From assembly GCA_013214275.1 (NCBI GenBank), contig JABSPP010000092.1, positions 1 through 6,829 of the forward strand: a stretch of 6,829 bases of DNA. Direction: 5' to 3'. A program made the position numbers and the translations under genes. Under the pieces are notes generated by a model. That model made no database searches. It was not told the DNA's origin and worked only from the letters and a program-made list of their open reading frames with translations. Positions 1-6,685 of this stretch are shown here, piece by piece. Numbering within the stretch: position 1 is the stretch's first letter; every line of letters starts with the position of its first letter. The stretch comes from Flavobacteriaceae bacterium. GTDB taxonomy: Bacteria > Bacteroidota > Bacteroidia > Flavobacteriales > Flavobacteriaceae.

Positions 1-199
1 CGTATTTGTATGATATTGATGGAAAGATAAACACTTAACTTTGGTTTAGATAGTACAAACATAAGGGCTAACGCAATATTCAAGATCCCTTTTTTTTGAT
101 AAATAATCATCGAGCGTGAGTCGCTTTTATCCAATCGTCAATTGCCAAGAGATCATTGAATACCTTACAATTAGTGTTAAAAACAAACACATAAAACTC
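1..199. other. Intergenic region downstream of groEL, no supported gene
   Basis: I see no gene with recognisable protein content here. On the plus strand, frame 3 is open from the window edge to a TAA at 36-38 and reads YLYDIDGKINT. This could be the last residues of a convergent gene lying to the left, but eleven residues are too few to judge. A weak 5-bp stem (63-67 with 87-91), followed by a run of T at 90-97, could be a terminator for such a gene. The rest is AT-rich sequence without clear repeats. Confidence 0.5.
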
Positions 200-233
200 A
201 AAAAAGCCCTTTGTCAAGATGGCAAAGGGCTTT
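200..233 (-). terminator. Rho-independent terminator of the groESL operon
   Basis: A perfect 11-bp inverted repeat pairs 203-213 with 223-233 around a 9-nt loop, with a GC-containing core (GCCC/GGGC). Read on the minus strand, the stem is followed at once by six T (205-200) and then further T-rich sequence. This is the classic intrinsic terminator layout. It lies about 30 nt past the groEL stop codon. The plus-strand side has no good T tract, so the element points to transcription from groEL. Confidence 0.9.
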
Positions 234-262
234 AACTGTATATAAAATAATCTTACAACAAG

Positions 263-1903
263 TTACATCATGCCTGGCATTCCACCACCCATTGGAGGCA
301 TTCCGCCACCACCAGCAGGTGTATCTTCTTTAATATCTACCAAGGCGCATTCTGTAGTTAAGATCATTCCAGCAACTGAAGCTGCATTTTCTAGAGCAAC
401 TCTGGTCACCTTTTTAGGGTCAATAATTCCAGCTTCTAGCATATCTACGTATTCATCTGACTTGGCATCATAGCCAAAACCTTTCTTACCTTCCAGAACT
501 TTATTGATAACAACAGATCCTTCACCACCTGCATTCTCAACAATAGTTCTTAACGGAGACTCAATTGCTCTGTTTACAATCTGTACTCCCGTAGTTTCAT
601 CAAGATTATCTGTTGCTATTTTTTCCAATACCTTTTTAGCTCTTACGAGAGCAACTCCACCACCAGCAACAATGCCTTCCTCTACAGCAGCTCGGGTAGC
701 GTGCAAAGCATCATCTACACGATCTTTCTTTTCTTTCATTTCAACTTCAGAAGCAGCACCTACATACAAGACTGCCACTCCACCAGCTAATTTCGCGAGG
801 CGTTCTTGGAGTTTTTCTTTGTCATAGTCAGAAGTAGTTGTTTCAATTTGAGCTTTAATCTGGTTCACTCTAGCCTTAATCGCATCCTGATCTCCATTTC
901 CGTTCACAATAGTAGTGTTGTCTTTGTCAATGGTTACCGTCTCAGCTGTTCCCAACAAATCCAATGTTGCATTTTCAAGCGAAAAACCTCTCTCCTCAGA
1001 AATAACAGTTCCATTGGTAAGGATGGCAATATCTTCCAACATGGCTTTTCTTCGATCACCAAAACCAGGAGCCTTCACCGCGGCAATTTTTAGTCCTCCT
1101 CTTAATTTATTCACTACGAGAGTAGCTAAAGCCTGACCCTCTACATCTTCAGCAATGATTAGTAAAGGTCTTCCAGACTGAGCAACAGGTTCTAAAATGG
1201 GAAGAATTTCCTGAAGATTAGAAATCTTTTTGTCAAACAAAAGAATGTAGGGATTTTCTAAATCAGCAATCATTTTATCAGCATCAGTTACAAAATAAGG
1301 TGATAAATACCCTCTATCAAACTGCATTCCTTCAACTACATCAACATAGGTATCTGTTCCTTTGGCTTCTTCAACGGTAATTACCCCTTCCTTGCCTACC
1401 TTTCCAAATGCAGTAGCAATTAATTCTCCAATAGTGCTATCATTGTTGGATGAAATAGTAGCAACTTGTTGAATTTTTTCTGAAGCATCACCAACTTTTT
1501 GAGCTTGTTCTTCAAGATCGGAAGTGATGGCATTCACTGCCTTATCAATACCTCTTTTCAGATCCATGGGATTTGCTCCAGCTGCAACGTTCTTTAGCCC
1601 TTCTTTCACAATTGCTTGTGCCAAAACAGTGGCAGTTGTAGTACCGTCACCAGCTAAATCATTTGTTTTTGAAGCTACTTCTTTCACCATTTGAGCACCC
1701 ATGTTCTCGAGTTCATCCTCTAGCTCAATTTCTTTAGCCACAGAAACCCCATCTTTAGTGACAGTTGGAGCTCCAAATGATTTAGAGATAATTACGTTTC
1801 TTCCCTTTGGTCCTAGCGTTACTTTAACTGCATTTGCCAGAGCATCAACTCCTTTTTTGAGTCCATCTCTAGCATCTACATCAAATTTTATATCTTTTGC
1901 CAT
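263..1903 (-). CDS. groEL: Chaperonin GroEL (Hsp60), 60 kDa subunit
   Basis: This is the large subunit of the cytoplasmic chaperonin. It forms a double heptameric ring that encloses non-native proteins and folds them by ATP hydrolysis together with the GroES lid. The 546-residue product matches the usual family length (about 540-550). Visible landmarks are the equatorial N-terminal segment VKVTLGPKGRN (27-37), the ATP-binding GDGTTT motif (85-90, with Asp86 matching the catalytic Asp87 of E. coli), the apical-domain KAPGFGDRRK (277-286), Asp398 in VDDALHATRA, and the chaperonin signature AAVEEGIVAGGG (405-416). It ends in the flexible Gly/Met-rich tail GGGGMPPMGGGMPGMM. The ATG start fits the family N-terminus MAKDIKF and lies 18 nt after the groES stop, with an A-rich leader and no clear Shine-Dalgarno. 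It is cotranscribed with groES. Nothing is truncated or unusual. Confidence 0.99.
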   Translation of the reverse strand: MAKDIKFDVDARDGLKKGVDALANAVKVTLGPKGRNVIISKSFGAPTVTKDGVSVAKEIELEDELENMGAQMVKEVASKTNDLAGDGTTTATVLAQAIVKEGLKNVAAGANPMDLKRGIDKAVNAITSDLEEQAQKVGDASEKIQQVATISSNNDSTIGELIATAFGKVGKEGVITVEEAKGTDTYVDVVEGMQFDRGYLSPYFVTDADKMIADLENPYILLFDKKISNLQEILPILEPVAQSGRPLLIIAEDVEGQALATLVVNKLRGGLKIAAVKAPGFGDRRKAMLEDIAILTNGTVISEERGFSLENATLDLLGTAETVTIDKDNTTIVNGNGDQDAIKARVNQIKAQIETTTSDYDKEKLQERLAKLAGGVAVLYVGAASEVEMKEKKDRVDDALHATRAAVEEGIVAGGGVALVRAKKVLEKIATDNLDETTGVQIVNRAIESPLRTIVENAGGEGSVVINKVLEGKKGFGYDAKSDEYVDMLEAGIIDPKKVTRVALENAASVAGMILTTECALVDIKEDTPAGGGGMPPMGGGMPGMM

Positions 1904-1921
1904 TTTGATTCGTTTTTAATA

Positions 1922-2203
1922 TTAAATTATTGCTAAGATGTCGCTTTCACGCATCATTAAATAGTCTTTTCCTTCTAACTTCAATTCTGTACCACCATAC
2001 TTGCCATACAAAATGTTGTCACCAACTTTTACAGTCAAAGGTTCATCTTTTTTACCAGTACCAATGGCAACCACGATCCCTTTTTGTGGTTTTTCCTTTG
2101 CAGTATCTGGAATAATAATCCCTGAAGCGGTAGTTGTTTCGGCTGCAGCAGGTTCAACGAGAACTCTATCTGCCAGAGGTTGGATATTTAATCCCATATT
2201 CAT
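1922..2203 (-). CDS. groES: Co-chaperonin GroES (Hsp10)
   Basis: This is the small chaperonin subunit. A heptameric ring of it caps GroEL and closes the folding chamber. At 93 residues it has the normal length. Family features are the N-terminal IQPLADRVLVEP (7-18), the mobile loop around residues 18-34 with the hydrophobic contact Gly-Ile-Ile-Ile at 28-31 (equivalent to the GroEL-binding G-I-V-L of E. coli), VGDNILYGKYGGTELKLEGKDYL (60-82), and the closing MRESDILAII. The first ATG (2203) is used here. A second in-frame ATG at 2197 would remove only two residues and cannot be excluded. It is the first gene of the groESL operon. Its upstream gap holds a terminator from the preceding operon and a possible operator, so it is probably transcribed from its own promoter, as expected for a stress-induced operon. 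Confidence 0.98.
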   Translation of the reverse strand: MNMGLNIQPLADRVLVEPAAAETTTASGIIIPDTAKEKPQKGIVVAIGTGKKDEPLTVKVGDNILYGKYGGTELKLEGKDYLMMRESDILAII

Positions 2204-2263
2204 AATTGTTTTAGTTTTAATTTAAATTCTGGATTCTTAATAGTCAGAAATTATGCCAATGAA

Positions 2264-2284
2264 TTGAAACTGTCATATTTTCAA
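2264..2284. promoter_or_regulatory. Inverted repeat upstream of groES, possible operator
   Basis: TTGAAA (2264-2269) and TTTCAA (2279-2284) form a perfect 6-bp inverted repeat with a 9-nt spacer, centred about 70 nt upstream of the groES start codon. Nine is also the spacer length of CIRCE, the HrcA operator often found in front of groESL, but the arms here are not the CIRCE sequence (TTAGCACTC/GAGTGCTAA). It could be an operator for another regulator or a chance palindrome in AT-rich DNA. Confidence 0.3.
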
Positions 2285-2290
2285 GATGGC

Positions 2291-2298
2291 CAATACTA
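2291..2298 (-). promoter_or_regulatory. Possible -10 element of the groESL promoter
   Basis: On the minus strand this reads TAGTATTG, matching five of the six fixed positions of the Bacteroidota -7 consensus TAnnTTTG. It lies 88 nt upstream of the groES start and just upstream of the inverted repeat at 2264-2284, which would then fall near the transcription start. I find no TTG at the expected -33 distance, so the call is weak. The independent terminator upstream does require a promoter somewhere between 2204 and about 2313. Confidence 0.22.
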
Positions 2299-2313
2299 GC
2301 TTAGGATTCTCAT

Positions 2314-2350
2314 AAAAAAAAATGCCAACATGTCATTTGTTGGCATTTTT
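2314..2350 (-). terminator. Strong intrinsic terminator after secG
   Basis: A perfect 13-bp inverted repeat pairs 2318-2330 with 2338-2350 around a 7-nt loop (core TGCCAACA/TGTTGGCA). On the minus strand the descending arm runs into nine T in a row (2322-2314), so it should stop transcription arriving from secG. The hairpin begins about 15 nt past the secG stop. The other arm ends in five T on the plus strand, so weak bidirectional activity is possible. It separates the miaB-to-secG unit from groESL. Confidence 0.92.
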
Positions 2351-2365
2351 GTAGTACTTTATTTT

Positions 2366-2707
2366 TTATTCAGAGTCGTTAGTTGACGGAGGTAACTCTT
2401 TGTCAGGTGATGGAGCTGGAACAGTATTCACTTCATTTAGAGTATTATCAATGTTAATTCCTTTATCATCTTCCCTTGGAATCGCGTAGTTTGCAAGTAA
2501 AATTAGAGCAAACATCGCAATAGCTAATGTCCACGTCGTTCTATCTAAAAAGTTATTTGTGCTCTGTACACCTCCTACAGAAGAACCTCCACCACCCCCA
2601 AAAGTGGAAGACAATCCACCTCCTTTAGGGTTCTGAACCATTACGATTAAAATCAACGCAATTGCAATGATTAAGATCAATATTAAAAAGATTGTATAGC
2701 TAGTCAT
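2366..2707 (-). CDS. secG: Preprotein translocase subunit SecG
   Basis: This is an inner-membrane accessory subunit of the SecYEG protein-conducting channel, which assists SecA-driven protein export. The 113-residue product has the two-helix SecG topology: a first membrane segment at about residues 4-24, the conserved loop VQNPKGGGLSSTFGG (24-38) followed by a Gly/Ser-rich stretch, and a second membrane segment at about 58-75. After AIPRED comes a hydrophilic tail of roughly 35 residues rich in Asp, Asn and Pro. E. coli SecG is of similar length, and low-complexity tails are common in Bacteroidota versions. Its ATG overlaps the stop of the upstream gene in an ATGA arrangement (2704-2707), which suggests translational coupling. 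It is the last gene of its operon, followed by a strong terminator. Confidence 0.96.
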   Translation of the reverse strand: MTSYTIFLILILIIAIALILIVMVQNPKGGGLSSTFGGGGGSSVGGVQSTNNFLDRTTWTLAIAMFALILLANYAIPREDDKGINIDNTLNEVNTVPAPSPDKELPPSTNDSE

Positions 2708-3423
2708 ATCGCATTCTTTTGTAAAACTTTTATACTTTTAACTTGGTCAGCAAAGAAACCACTTTTTTCTGGATATTTCAAACTTAATATCTCATAGGCT
2801 TTTATGGCTTTTGCGTATTTTTTTTGTTCAAGATAAACCCTAGCCAATGTTTGTGTTGTTAAAGAATTATCCATTGTATCCTTAGTGGACTTCACCACCA
2901 TTTTTTCTCCTTTTTCTGGTGGTGGAATTTTAGGATTATTTTTAATAAATTGATCTATAATATCAGACTTACTCGGTGATTTTTCTTTCTCTCTGGCAAT
3001 AGGCTTTTTCGCTGATAATTGTAACCATTCGTTAAAAGAATAAACCTCTCTAGAGGTAAAGCGGATGGGTTTCCCCATACTTAACTCATTTCTGGCTTCC
3101 CCGATAACATCTTCCGCAATAACTGGAATCTCTTCCAAAATCATACTAGAAATTTGCTGATGAACATTTTCACGAGGTTCAATCTGTGAAGAAGTAATAA
3201 AATCAAATAAGACGGCCCTGTCGGTTGTGTATGCTGCGGTAATTTTTAATTCGTTATTGTACCGGAAGCTGTCCTGATTCTTCAAACTCCTTAGATAGAG
3301 TGCTCTTGCAGATTGAAAGTATGGAAACTTTTTAATGATAGATCTTAAGTCAGAAACTTGCTCATCTTTTATAAGCTCTGGATGAGAGAGTAATGTAGTA
3401 TATGTTTTTACACCAATTACCAT
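2704..3423 (-). CDS. TPR-containing protein of unknown function, conserved in Bacteroidota
   Basis: This 239-residue soluble protein has no signal peptide or membrane segment. The N-terminal part carries KKFPYFQSARALYLRSL (31-47) and AAYTTDRAVLFDFI (63-76), which look like helical-repeat sequence. The middle has FNEWLQL (130-136) and a charged, Pro/Lys-rich linker that includes IIDQFIKNNPKIPPP (155-169). The C-terminal segment TTQTLARVYLEQKKYAKAIKAYEILSLKYPEK (189-220) is a clear tetratricopeptide repeat, so the protein probably binds other proteins. I recognise the family as a regular neighbour of secG and lptE in Flavobacteriia, but no role is known to me. A link to envelope assembly is only inference from position. 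The start ATG overlaps the lptE stop by 7 nt, and the stop overlaps the secG start, so the three genes are probably translated in a coupled way. Confidence 0.85.
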   Translation of the reverse strand: MVIGVKTYTTLLSHPELIKDEQVSDLRSIIKKFPYFQSARALYLRSLKNQDSFRYNNELKITAAYTTDRAVLFDFITSSQIEPRENVHQQISSMILEEIPVIAEDVIGEARNELSMGKPIRFTSREVYSFNEWLQLSAKKPIAREKEKSPSKSDIIDQFIKNNPKIPPPEKGEKMVVKSTKDTMDNSLTTQTLARVYLEQKKYAKAIKAYEILSLKYPEKSGFFADQVKSIKVLQKNAI

Positions 3424-3923
3424 TTTGCAATAGAGGCGTTAAAAATATCTTGAATAATACGCTCAAGGATTTCCTCTAGTGCTGCATCTAAAACACCTCC
3501 AGTGAGTTGTGCATTAGCATCAAAATCTGAGTAAAAAGAAAATTGTTTTTCAAAGTCATCTTCCTCTTTTAACCGATTGTAAAAACGAACATTTACTGTA
3601 ATCGTCAGTCGGTTTTGAGCTGCAGTTTGTTGGGCAGTAGCTGCCATTGGATTTACTCTATATTGGGTAATTTCCCCTTCAAAACGAAGATCACCATTAT
3701 TGTTTACAAGATCTAGATTGGTCTGGCGCAAAAATAAATCCTGCATGTCTTGAGTGAAACGCTGACTCAAAGTCGGTTCTATCAGTGCTGCTTGATTGGG
3801 GAAAAAATCAACTTGAATTGTTTTGGCATCACCTACGTTTCCTGTGTTGAGTTTGTAAATTCCACAGGAGTACATTGTTAATAGTACAACAAAATAGACA
3901 CTATATTTTAATTTTTCTTTCAT
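3417..3923 (-). CDS. lptE: LptE-like LPS assembly lipoprotein
   Basis: This is a probable outer-membrane lipoprotein that partners with LptD to insert lipopolysaccharide into the outer leaflet. Residues 1-20 are a lipoprotein signal peptide: charged MKEKLK, the hydrophobic core YSVYFVVLLTM, and a lipobox-like M-Y-S-Cys with the acylated Cys20 followed by Gly. The mature part begins IYKLNTG and includes IQVDFFPNQA (36-45), TLSQRFTQDMQDLFLRQTNL (51-70), the basic/Gln-rich strand region 98-118 and an amphipathic C-terminal helix (143-163). The order signal peptide, short strand, helix, strands, helix fits the LptE fold. The 168-residue length is typical of Bacteroidota homologues. The family is divergent in sequence, so the name relies on overall pattern and on the conserved position between the sigma-54 regulator and secG. 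It starts 12 nt after the regulator stop. Confidence 0.85.
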   Translation of the reverse strand: MKEKLKYSVYFVVLLTMYSCGIYKLNTGNVGDAKTIQVDFFPNQAALIEPTLSQRFTQDMQDLFLRQTNLDLVNNNGDLRFEGEITQYRVNPMAATAQQTAAQNRLTITVNVRFYNRLKEEDDFEKQFSFYSDFDANAQLTGGVLDAALEEILERIIQDIFNASIAKW

Positions 3924-3935
3924 AAAGTTAGAATA

Positions 3936-5156
3936 TTATAAATCGTATTGCTTGATTTTTCTATACAAAGTTCGTTCCGAAATACCCAGTTCTTTAGCTG
4001 CCAATTTTCTTTTCTTATATTTCTTCAGGGATCTTTTGATCATTTCAACTTCCTTCTCTTGAAGAGATAGGTTTTCATCTTCTTCTATGGTTTCTATAAA
4101 ATCATAAGTGTCTTGCGAGGATTGTTGAGGAATTTGCAATACTTCAACAGGATGAGTTGTATCGTTTTGATCGTGATAAATTTTTTGAATCAATTGATGA
4201 TTTTCAGCTTGCACCTCTTCAGAATTCCCATTTTGCATCAAATCAAGAGTGAGCTTTTTCAAATCATTAATGTCGTTACGCATATCAAACAAAATCTTGT
4301 ACATGATATCTCTTTCTGTGGCAAAGTCATTTTGACTTGATGTTTGACCGATAACAGCTGGTAATTGCCCAGAATAATCGGGCAAATACTGGCTCAGTTT
4401 TTCTGCGGTAATTACCCTATTCTCCTCCACTACAGAAATCTGCTCTGCGATATTTCGCAGTTGACGGATGTTGCCTGGGAAACGGTAATGTAGAAGTAAA
4501 TTTGTCGCATTTTCATCTAGACGTATAGTAGGCATTCTATATTTTTGGGCAAAATCTGCTGCAAACTTTCTAAATAACAGATGAATATCCCCATTACGCT
4601 CTCTTAAAGGAGGGAGTGAGATTTCTATGGTACTCAAGCGATAATACAAGTCCTCTCTAAACTTTTCTTTAGCAATTGCATTTTGCATTTGAATATTAGT
4701 TGCAGCAACAATTCTCACGTTAGTTTTCTGAACTTGTGATGACCCCACCTTTATAAACTCACCGTTTTCTAGTACACGGAGTAGCCGAACCTGAGTGGTC
4801 AGAGGAAGCTCACCAACTTCATCCAAGAAGATAGTTCCCCCATCAGCAACTTCAAAATATCCTTTACGGGAAGAAGTAGCTCCTGTAAATGCTCCTTTTT
4901 CATGACCAAATAACTCACTATCTATGGTCCCCTCTGGAATAGCACCACAGTTTACTGCAATGTATTTTGCATGTTTTCTGTGTGATAGCGAATGAATGAT
5001 TTTCGGAATATTTTCCTTACCAACACCACTTTCACCAGTGACCAATACAGAGATATCTGTAGGTGCAACCCGGGTAGCCTTCTCTAAGGCTCTATTGAGT
5101 TGCGTATTATTACCAATGATCCCAAACCGTTGTTTAATAGCTTGTAAGTTCTCCAT
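3936..5156 (-). CDS. Sigma-54-dependent transcriptional regulator (AAA+ and Fis-type HTH, no receiver domain)
   Basis: This is a bacterial enhancer-binding protein that uses ATP hydrolysis to open promoters bound by RpoN (sigma-54) holoenzyme. The AAA+ domain begins almost at the N-terminus. It has Walker A GESGVGKE (41-48), the sigma-54 contact loop GAFTGA (88-93), Walker B GTIFLDEVGEL (107-117, Asp112/Glu113), sensor I RIVAATN (148-154), candidate arginine fingers Arg167 and Arg173 in FREDLYYRL, and sensor II around GNIRQLRN (228-235). All ATPase motifs are intact. Residues 262-365 form a polar, Gln/Asn-rich linker with a possible coiled coil near 281-308. The C-terminus (about 369-406) is a Fis-type helix-turn-helix with LAAKELGISERTLYRKIKQ. 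There is no receiver, PAS or GAF domain, so it cannot be a classical two-component response regulator and must be controlled by level or by a partner. It starts 9 nt after the miaB stop. Its targets are unknown. Confidence 0.95.
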   Translation of the reverse strand: MENLQAIKQRFGIIGNNTQLNRALEKATRVAPTDISVLVTGESGVGKENIPKIIHSLSHRKHAKYIAVNCGAIPEGTIDSELFGHEKGAFTGATSSRKGYFEVADGGTIFLDEVGELPLTTQVRLLRVLENGEFIKVGSSQVQKTNVRIVAATNIQMQNAIAKEKFREDLYYRLSTIEISLPPLRERNGDIHLLFRKFAADFAQKYRMPTIRLDENATNLLLHYRFPGNIRQLRNIAEQISVVEENRVITAEKLSQYLPDYSGQLPAVIGQTSSQNDFATERDIMYKILFDMRNDINDLKKLTLDLMQNGNSEEVQAENHQLIQKIYHDQNDTTHPVEVLQIPQQSSQDTYDFIETIEEDENLSLQEKEVEMIKRSLKKYKKRKLAAKELGISERTLYRKIKQYDL

Positions 5157-5165
5157 AATGCAATA

Positions 5166-6620
5166 CTAATTGTTATCAGAATAGTTTATTGCTGTTCCCA
5201 ACAAGGTGTTAGAGGTACAATTTTCAATTTTCACATGAACAAAATCTCCCATCTTATAGTGTTCTTTGGGGAATACAACAACAGTATTCTGCGTATTACG
5301 TCCTTTCCAATGCAAATCAGATTTTTTTGATGTTCCCTCTATTAATACCTCCTGTATTTGCCCTACCTGTTCTTTCGCTCTATGTAAACTGTGTTGTTGC
5401 TGTAAATGGATGATTTCCTGTAATCGACGTTTCTTAACTGCAAGAGGAACAGTGTCTTCCATTTTTTTAGCAGCAAGAGTGCCAGGCCTTTCAGAATATG
5501 CAAACATGAAACCGAAGCTATACTTTACATGTTCCATTAAGTCCAGTGTATCTTGATGATCCTGCTCTGTTTCACCACAGAATCCAGCAATCATGTCTTG
5601 ACTTAGCGCCATCTCTGGAATGATTTCATATATTTTGTTGACTAAACGTATATATTCCTCTCGGGTATGTTGACGATTCATTAGCTTAAGCATCCTGTTA
5701 CTTCCACTTTGTACAGGAAGATGTATATACTTGCAGATGTTTTTGTGTTTAGCCATCACATGAATCACATCCAAAGTCATATCTTGTGGGTTAGATGTAG
5801 AAAAACGAAAACGCATTTTTGGAAATTCAATAGCACACATATCAAGTAGTTGGGCAAAATCGACTGCTGTTGCTCGTGCCAATTCAGATGCTTTTTTGAA
5901 ATCTTTTTTCAAACCTCCACCATACCACAAATAACTATCTACGTTTTGACCTAACAACGTAATTTCTTTATAATTTTTCTCCTCCATTGAGCGAATTTCT
6001 TCTATGATACTTCTTGGGTCACGACTTCGTTCTCGACCTCTAGTGAAAGGGACTACGCAGAACGTACACATGTTATCACACCCACGTGTGATAGAAACAA
6101 ACGCGAAAACACCATTAGAATTTAATCGCACCGGAGAGACATCTCCATAAGTTTCGTCTTTGGATAAGATGACGTTTACCGCATCGCGTCCAGCATCAAC
6201 TTCCTTGATTAATTTAGGGAGGTCACGGTAAGCATCTGGACCTACAACAAGGTCAACTATTTTTTCTTCTTCCAGAAACTTTTCTTTCAGACGCTCTGCC
6301 ATACAACCTAAAACACCAACCTTCATCTTAGGGTTGTATTTTTTGGCATGATCATATTTTTTCAACCGATTTCGGACAGTAGTCTCTGCTTTCTCTCGAA
6401 TAGAGCACGTATTGACCAACACTAAATCAGCATCTTTTAGATCTTGAGTGGTGTTATAACCTTCATTTGAGAGAATGGACGCTACAATTTCGCTGTCATT
6501 CATATTCATTTGACAACCATAACTCTCAATAAAAAGTTTTTTTATATTACCTTCTCTAAGATCAGTAATCAGAGCTTTCCCCTGAATCTTCTCATCAATA
6601 ACCCTCTCAGTATATTTCAC
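5166..6620 (-). CDS. miaB: tRNA-2-methylthio-N6-dimethylallyladenosine synthase MiaB
   Basis: This radical-SAM methylthiotransferase converts i6A37 to ms2i6A37 in tRNAs that read codons starting with U, using two iron-sulphur clusters. The 484-residue product has the full three-domain layout. The N-terminal UPF0004 domain has cluster cysteines Cys36 (ESYGCQMN), Cys72 (VNTCSIREKAE) and Cys106 (LGCMAERL). The radical-SAM core has Cys181, Cys185 and Cys188 in RGCDNMCTFC, then FTRGRERSRDP (192-202), LGQNVDSY (223-230) and LPVQSGSNRML (301-311). A C-terminal TRAM domain spans about 415-480. SRDP and the three-cysteine N-terminal set fit MiaB rather than RimO. Translation appears to start at GTG (6620-6618): the frame is closed by TAG at 6636-6638, no ATG lies between, and the next ATG (residue 38) would remove the first cluster cysteine. 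It is the first gene of the operon, with only about 40 nt between it and the transposon end. Confidence 0.97.
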   Translation of the reverse strand: MKYTERVIDEKIQGKALITDLREGNIKKLFIESYGCQMNMNDSEIVASILSNEGYNTTQDLKDADLVLVNTCSIREKAETTVRNRLKKYDHAKKYNPKMKVGVLGCMAERLKEKFLEEEKIVDLVVGPDAYRDLPKLIKEVDAGRDAVNVILSKDETYGDVSPVRLNSNGVFAFVSITRGCDNMCTFCVVPFTRGRERSRDPRSIIEEIRSMEEKNYKEITLLGQNVDSYLWYGGGLKKDFKKASELARATAVDFAQLLDMCAIEFPKMRFRFSTSNPQDMTLDVIHVMAKHKNICKYIHLPVQSGSNRMLKLMNRQHTREEYIRLVNKIYEIIPEMALSQDMIAGFCGETEQDHQDTLDLMEHVKYSFGFMFAYSERPGTLAAKKMEDTVPLAVKKRRLQEIIHLQQQHSLHRAKEQVGQIQEVLIEGTSKKSDLHWKGRNTQNTVVVFPKEHYKMGDFVHVKIENCTSNTLLGTAINYSDNN

Positions 6621-6653
6621 TCGTTTAAATTGATACTAACTATTTAATATTTA

Positions 6654-6681
6654 ATTATAGGGTTACCCATTTAGGTCTCAA
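6654..6681 (-). promoter_or_regulatory. Possible hybrid promoter at the IS/miaB junction
   Basis: On the minus strand TTGAGA (6681-6676) is followed after 16 nt by TATAAT (6659-6654). The first box lies inside the transposase-bearing element and the second in the flanking DNA beside the GGG at 6660. Measured by Bacteroidota rules, TTG to TA is 19 nt, a good spacing, although TATAATTA matches TAnnTTTG at only four of six positions. A start site about 7 nt past the -10 box would give a leader of about 25-30 nt to the miaB GTG. It is a candidate from sequence pattern only. Confidence 0.4.
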
Positions 6682-6685
6682 TTAG
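6660..6685. repeat. Probable terminal inverted repeat (one end) of the IS1595-family element
   Basis: The sequence from 6660 begins GGGTTACCC, a small palindrome, and the transposase stop codon (6671-6673) falls just inside it. IS1595-family ends commonly begin with G residues and lie very close to the transposase stop, and the DNA outside (6641-6659) is strongly AT-rich, as expected for a target. The family usually duplicates 8 bp, which here would be 6652-6659. The partner end is outside the window, so the boundary cannot be proved. Confidence 0.4.

Noticed and set aside
3..38. Plus-strand open stretch reading YLYDIDGKINT then stop, possible 3' end of a convergent gene
   Set aside because: Only eleven residues are visible and no family can be recognised, so it cannot be supported as a gene.
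63..97. AAGGG/CCCTT stem followed by eight T on the plus strand, possible terminator
   Set aside because: The stem is only 5 bp with a 19-nt loop, too weak to call without a supported plus-strand gene before it.
504..1136. Several plus-strand open frames antisense to groEL
   Set aside because: They are mirror images of the groEL coding frame, have low-complexity Ser-rich translations, and lack recognisable domains.
2275..2284. Sigma-32-like CTTGAAA box on the minus strand before groES
   Set aside because: No matching CCCCAT-type -10 box follows at the right distance, and Bacteroidota are not known to use RpoH.
2204..2313. Canonical CIRCE operator before groES
   Set aside because: No TTAGCACTC or GAGTGCTAA arm is present; only the spacing of the 2264-2284 palindrome is similar.
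5266..5556. 96-codon plus-strand frame with many cysteines, antisense to miaB
   Set aside because: The cysteines come from reading codons of the MiaB C-terminal region backwards. It has no start context or domain and lies fully inside a clear gene.
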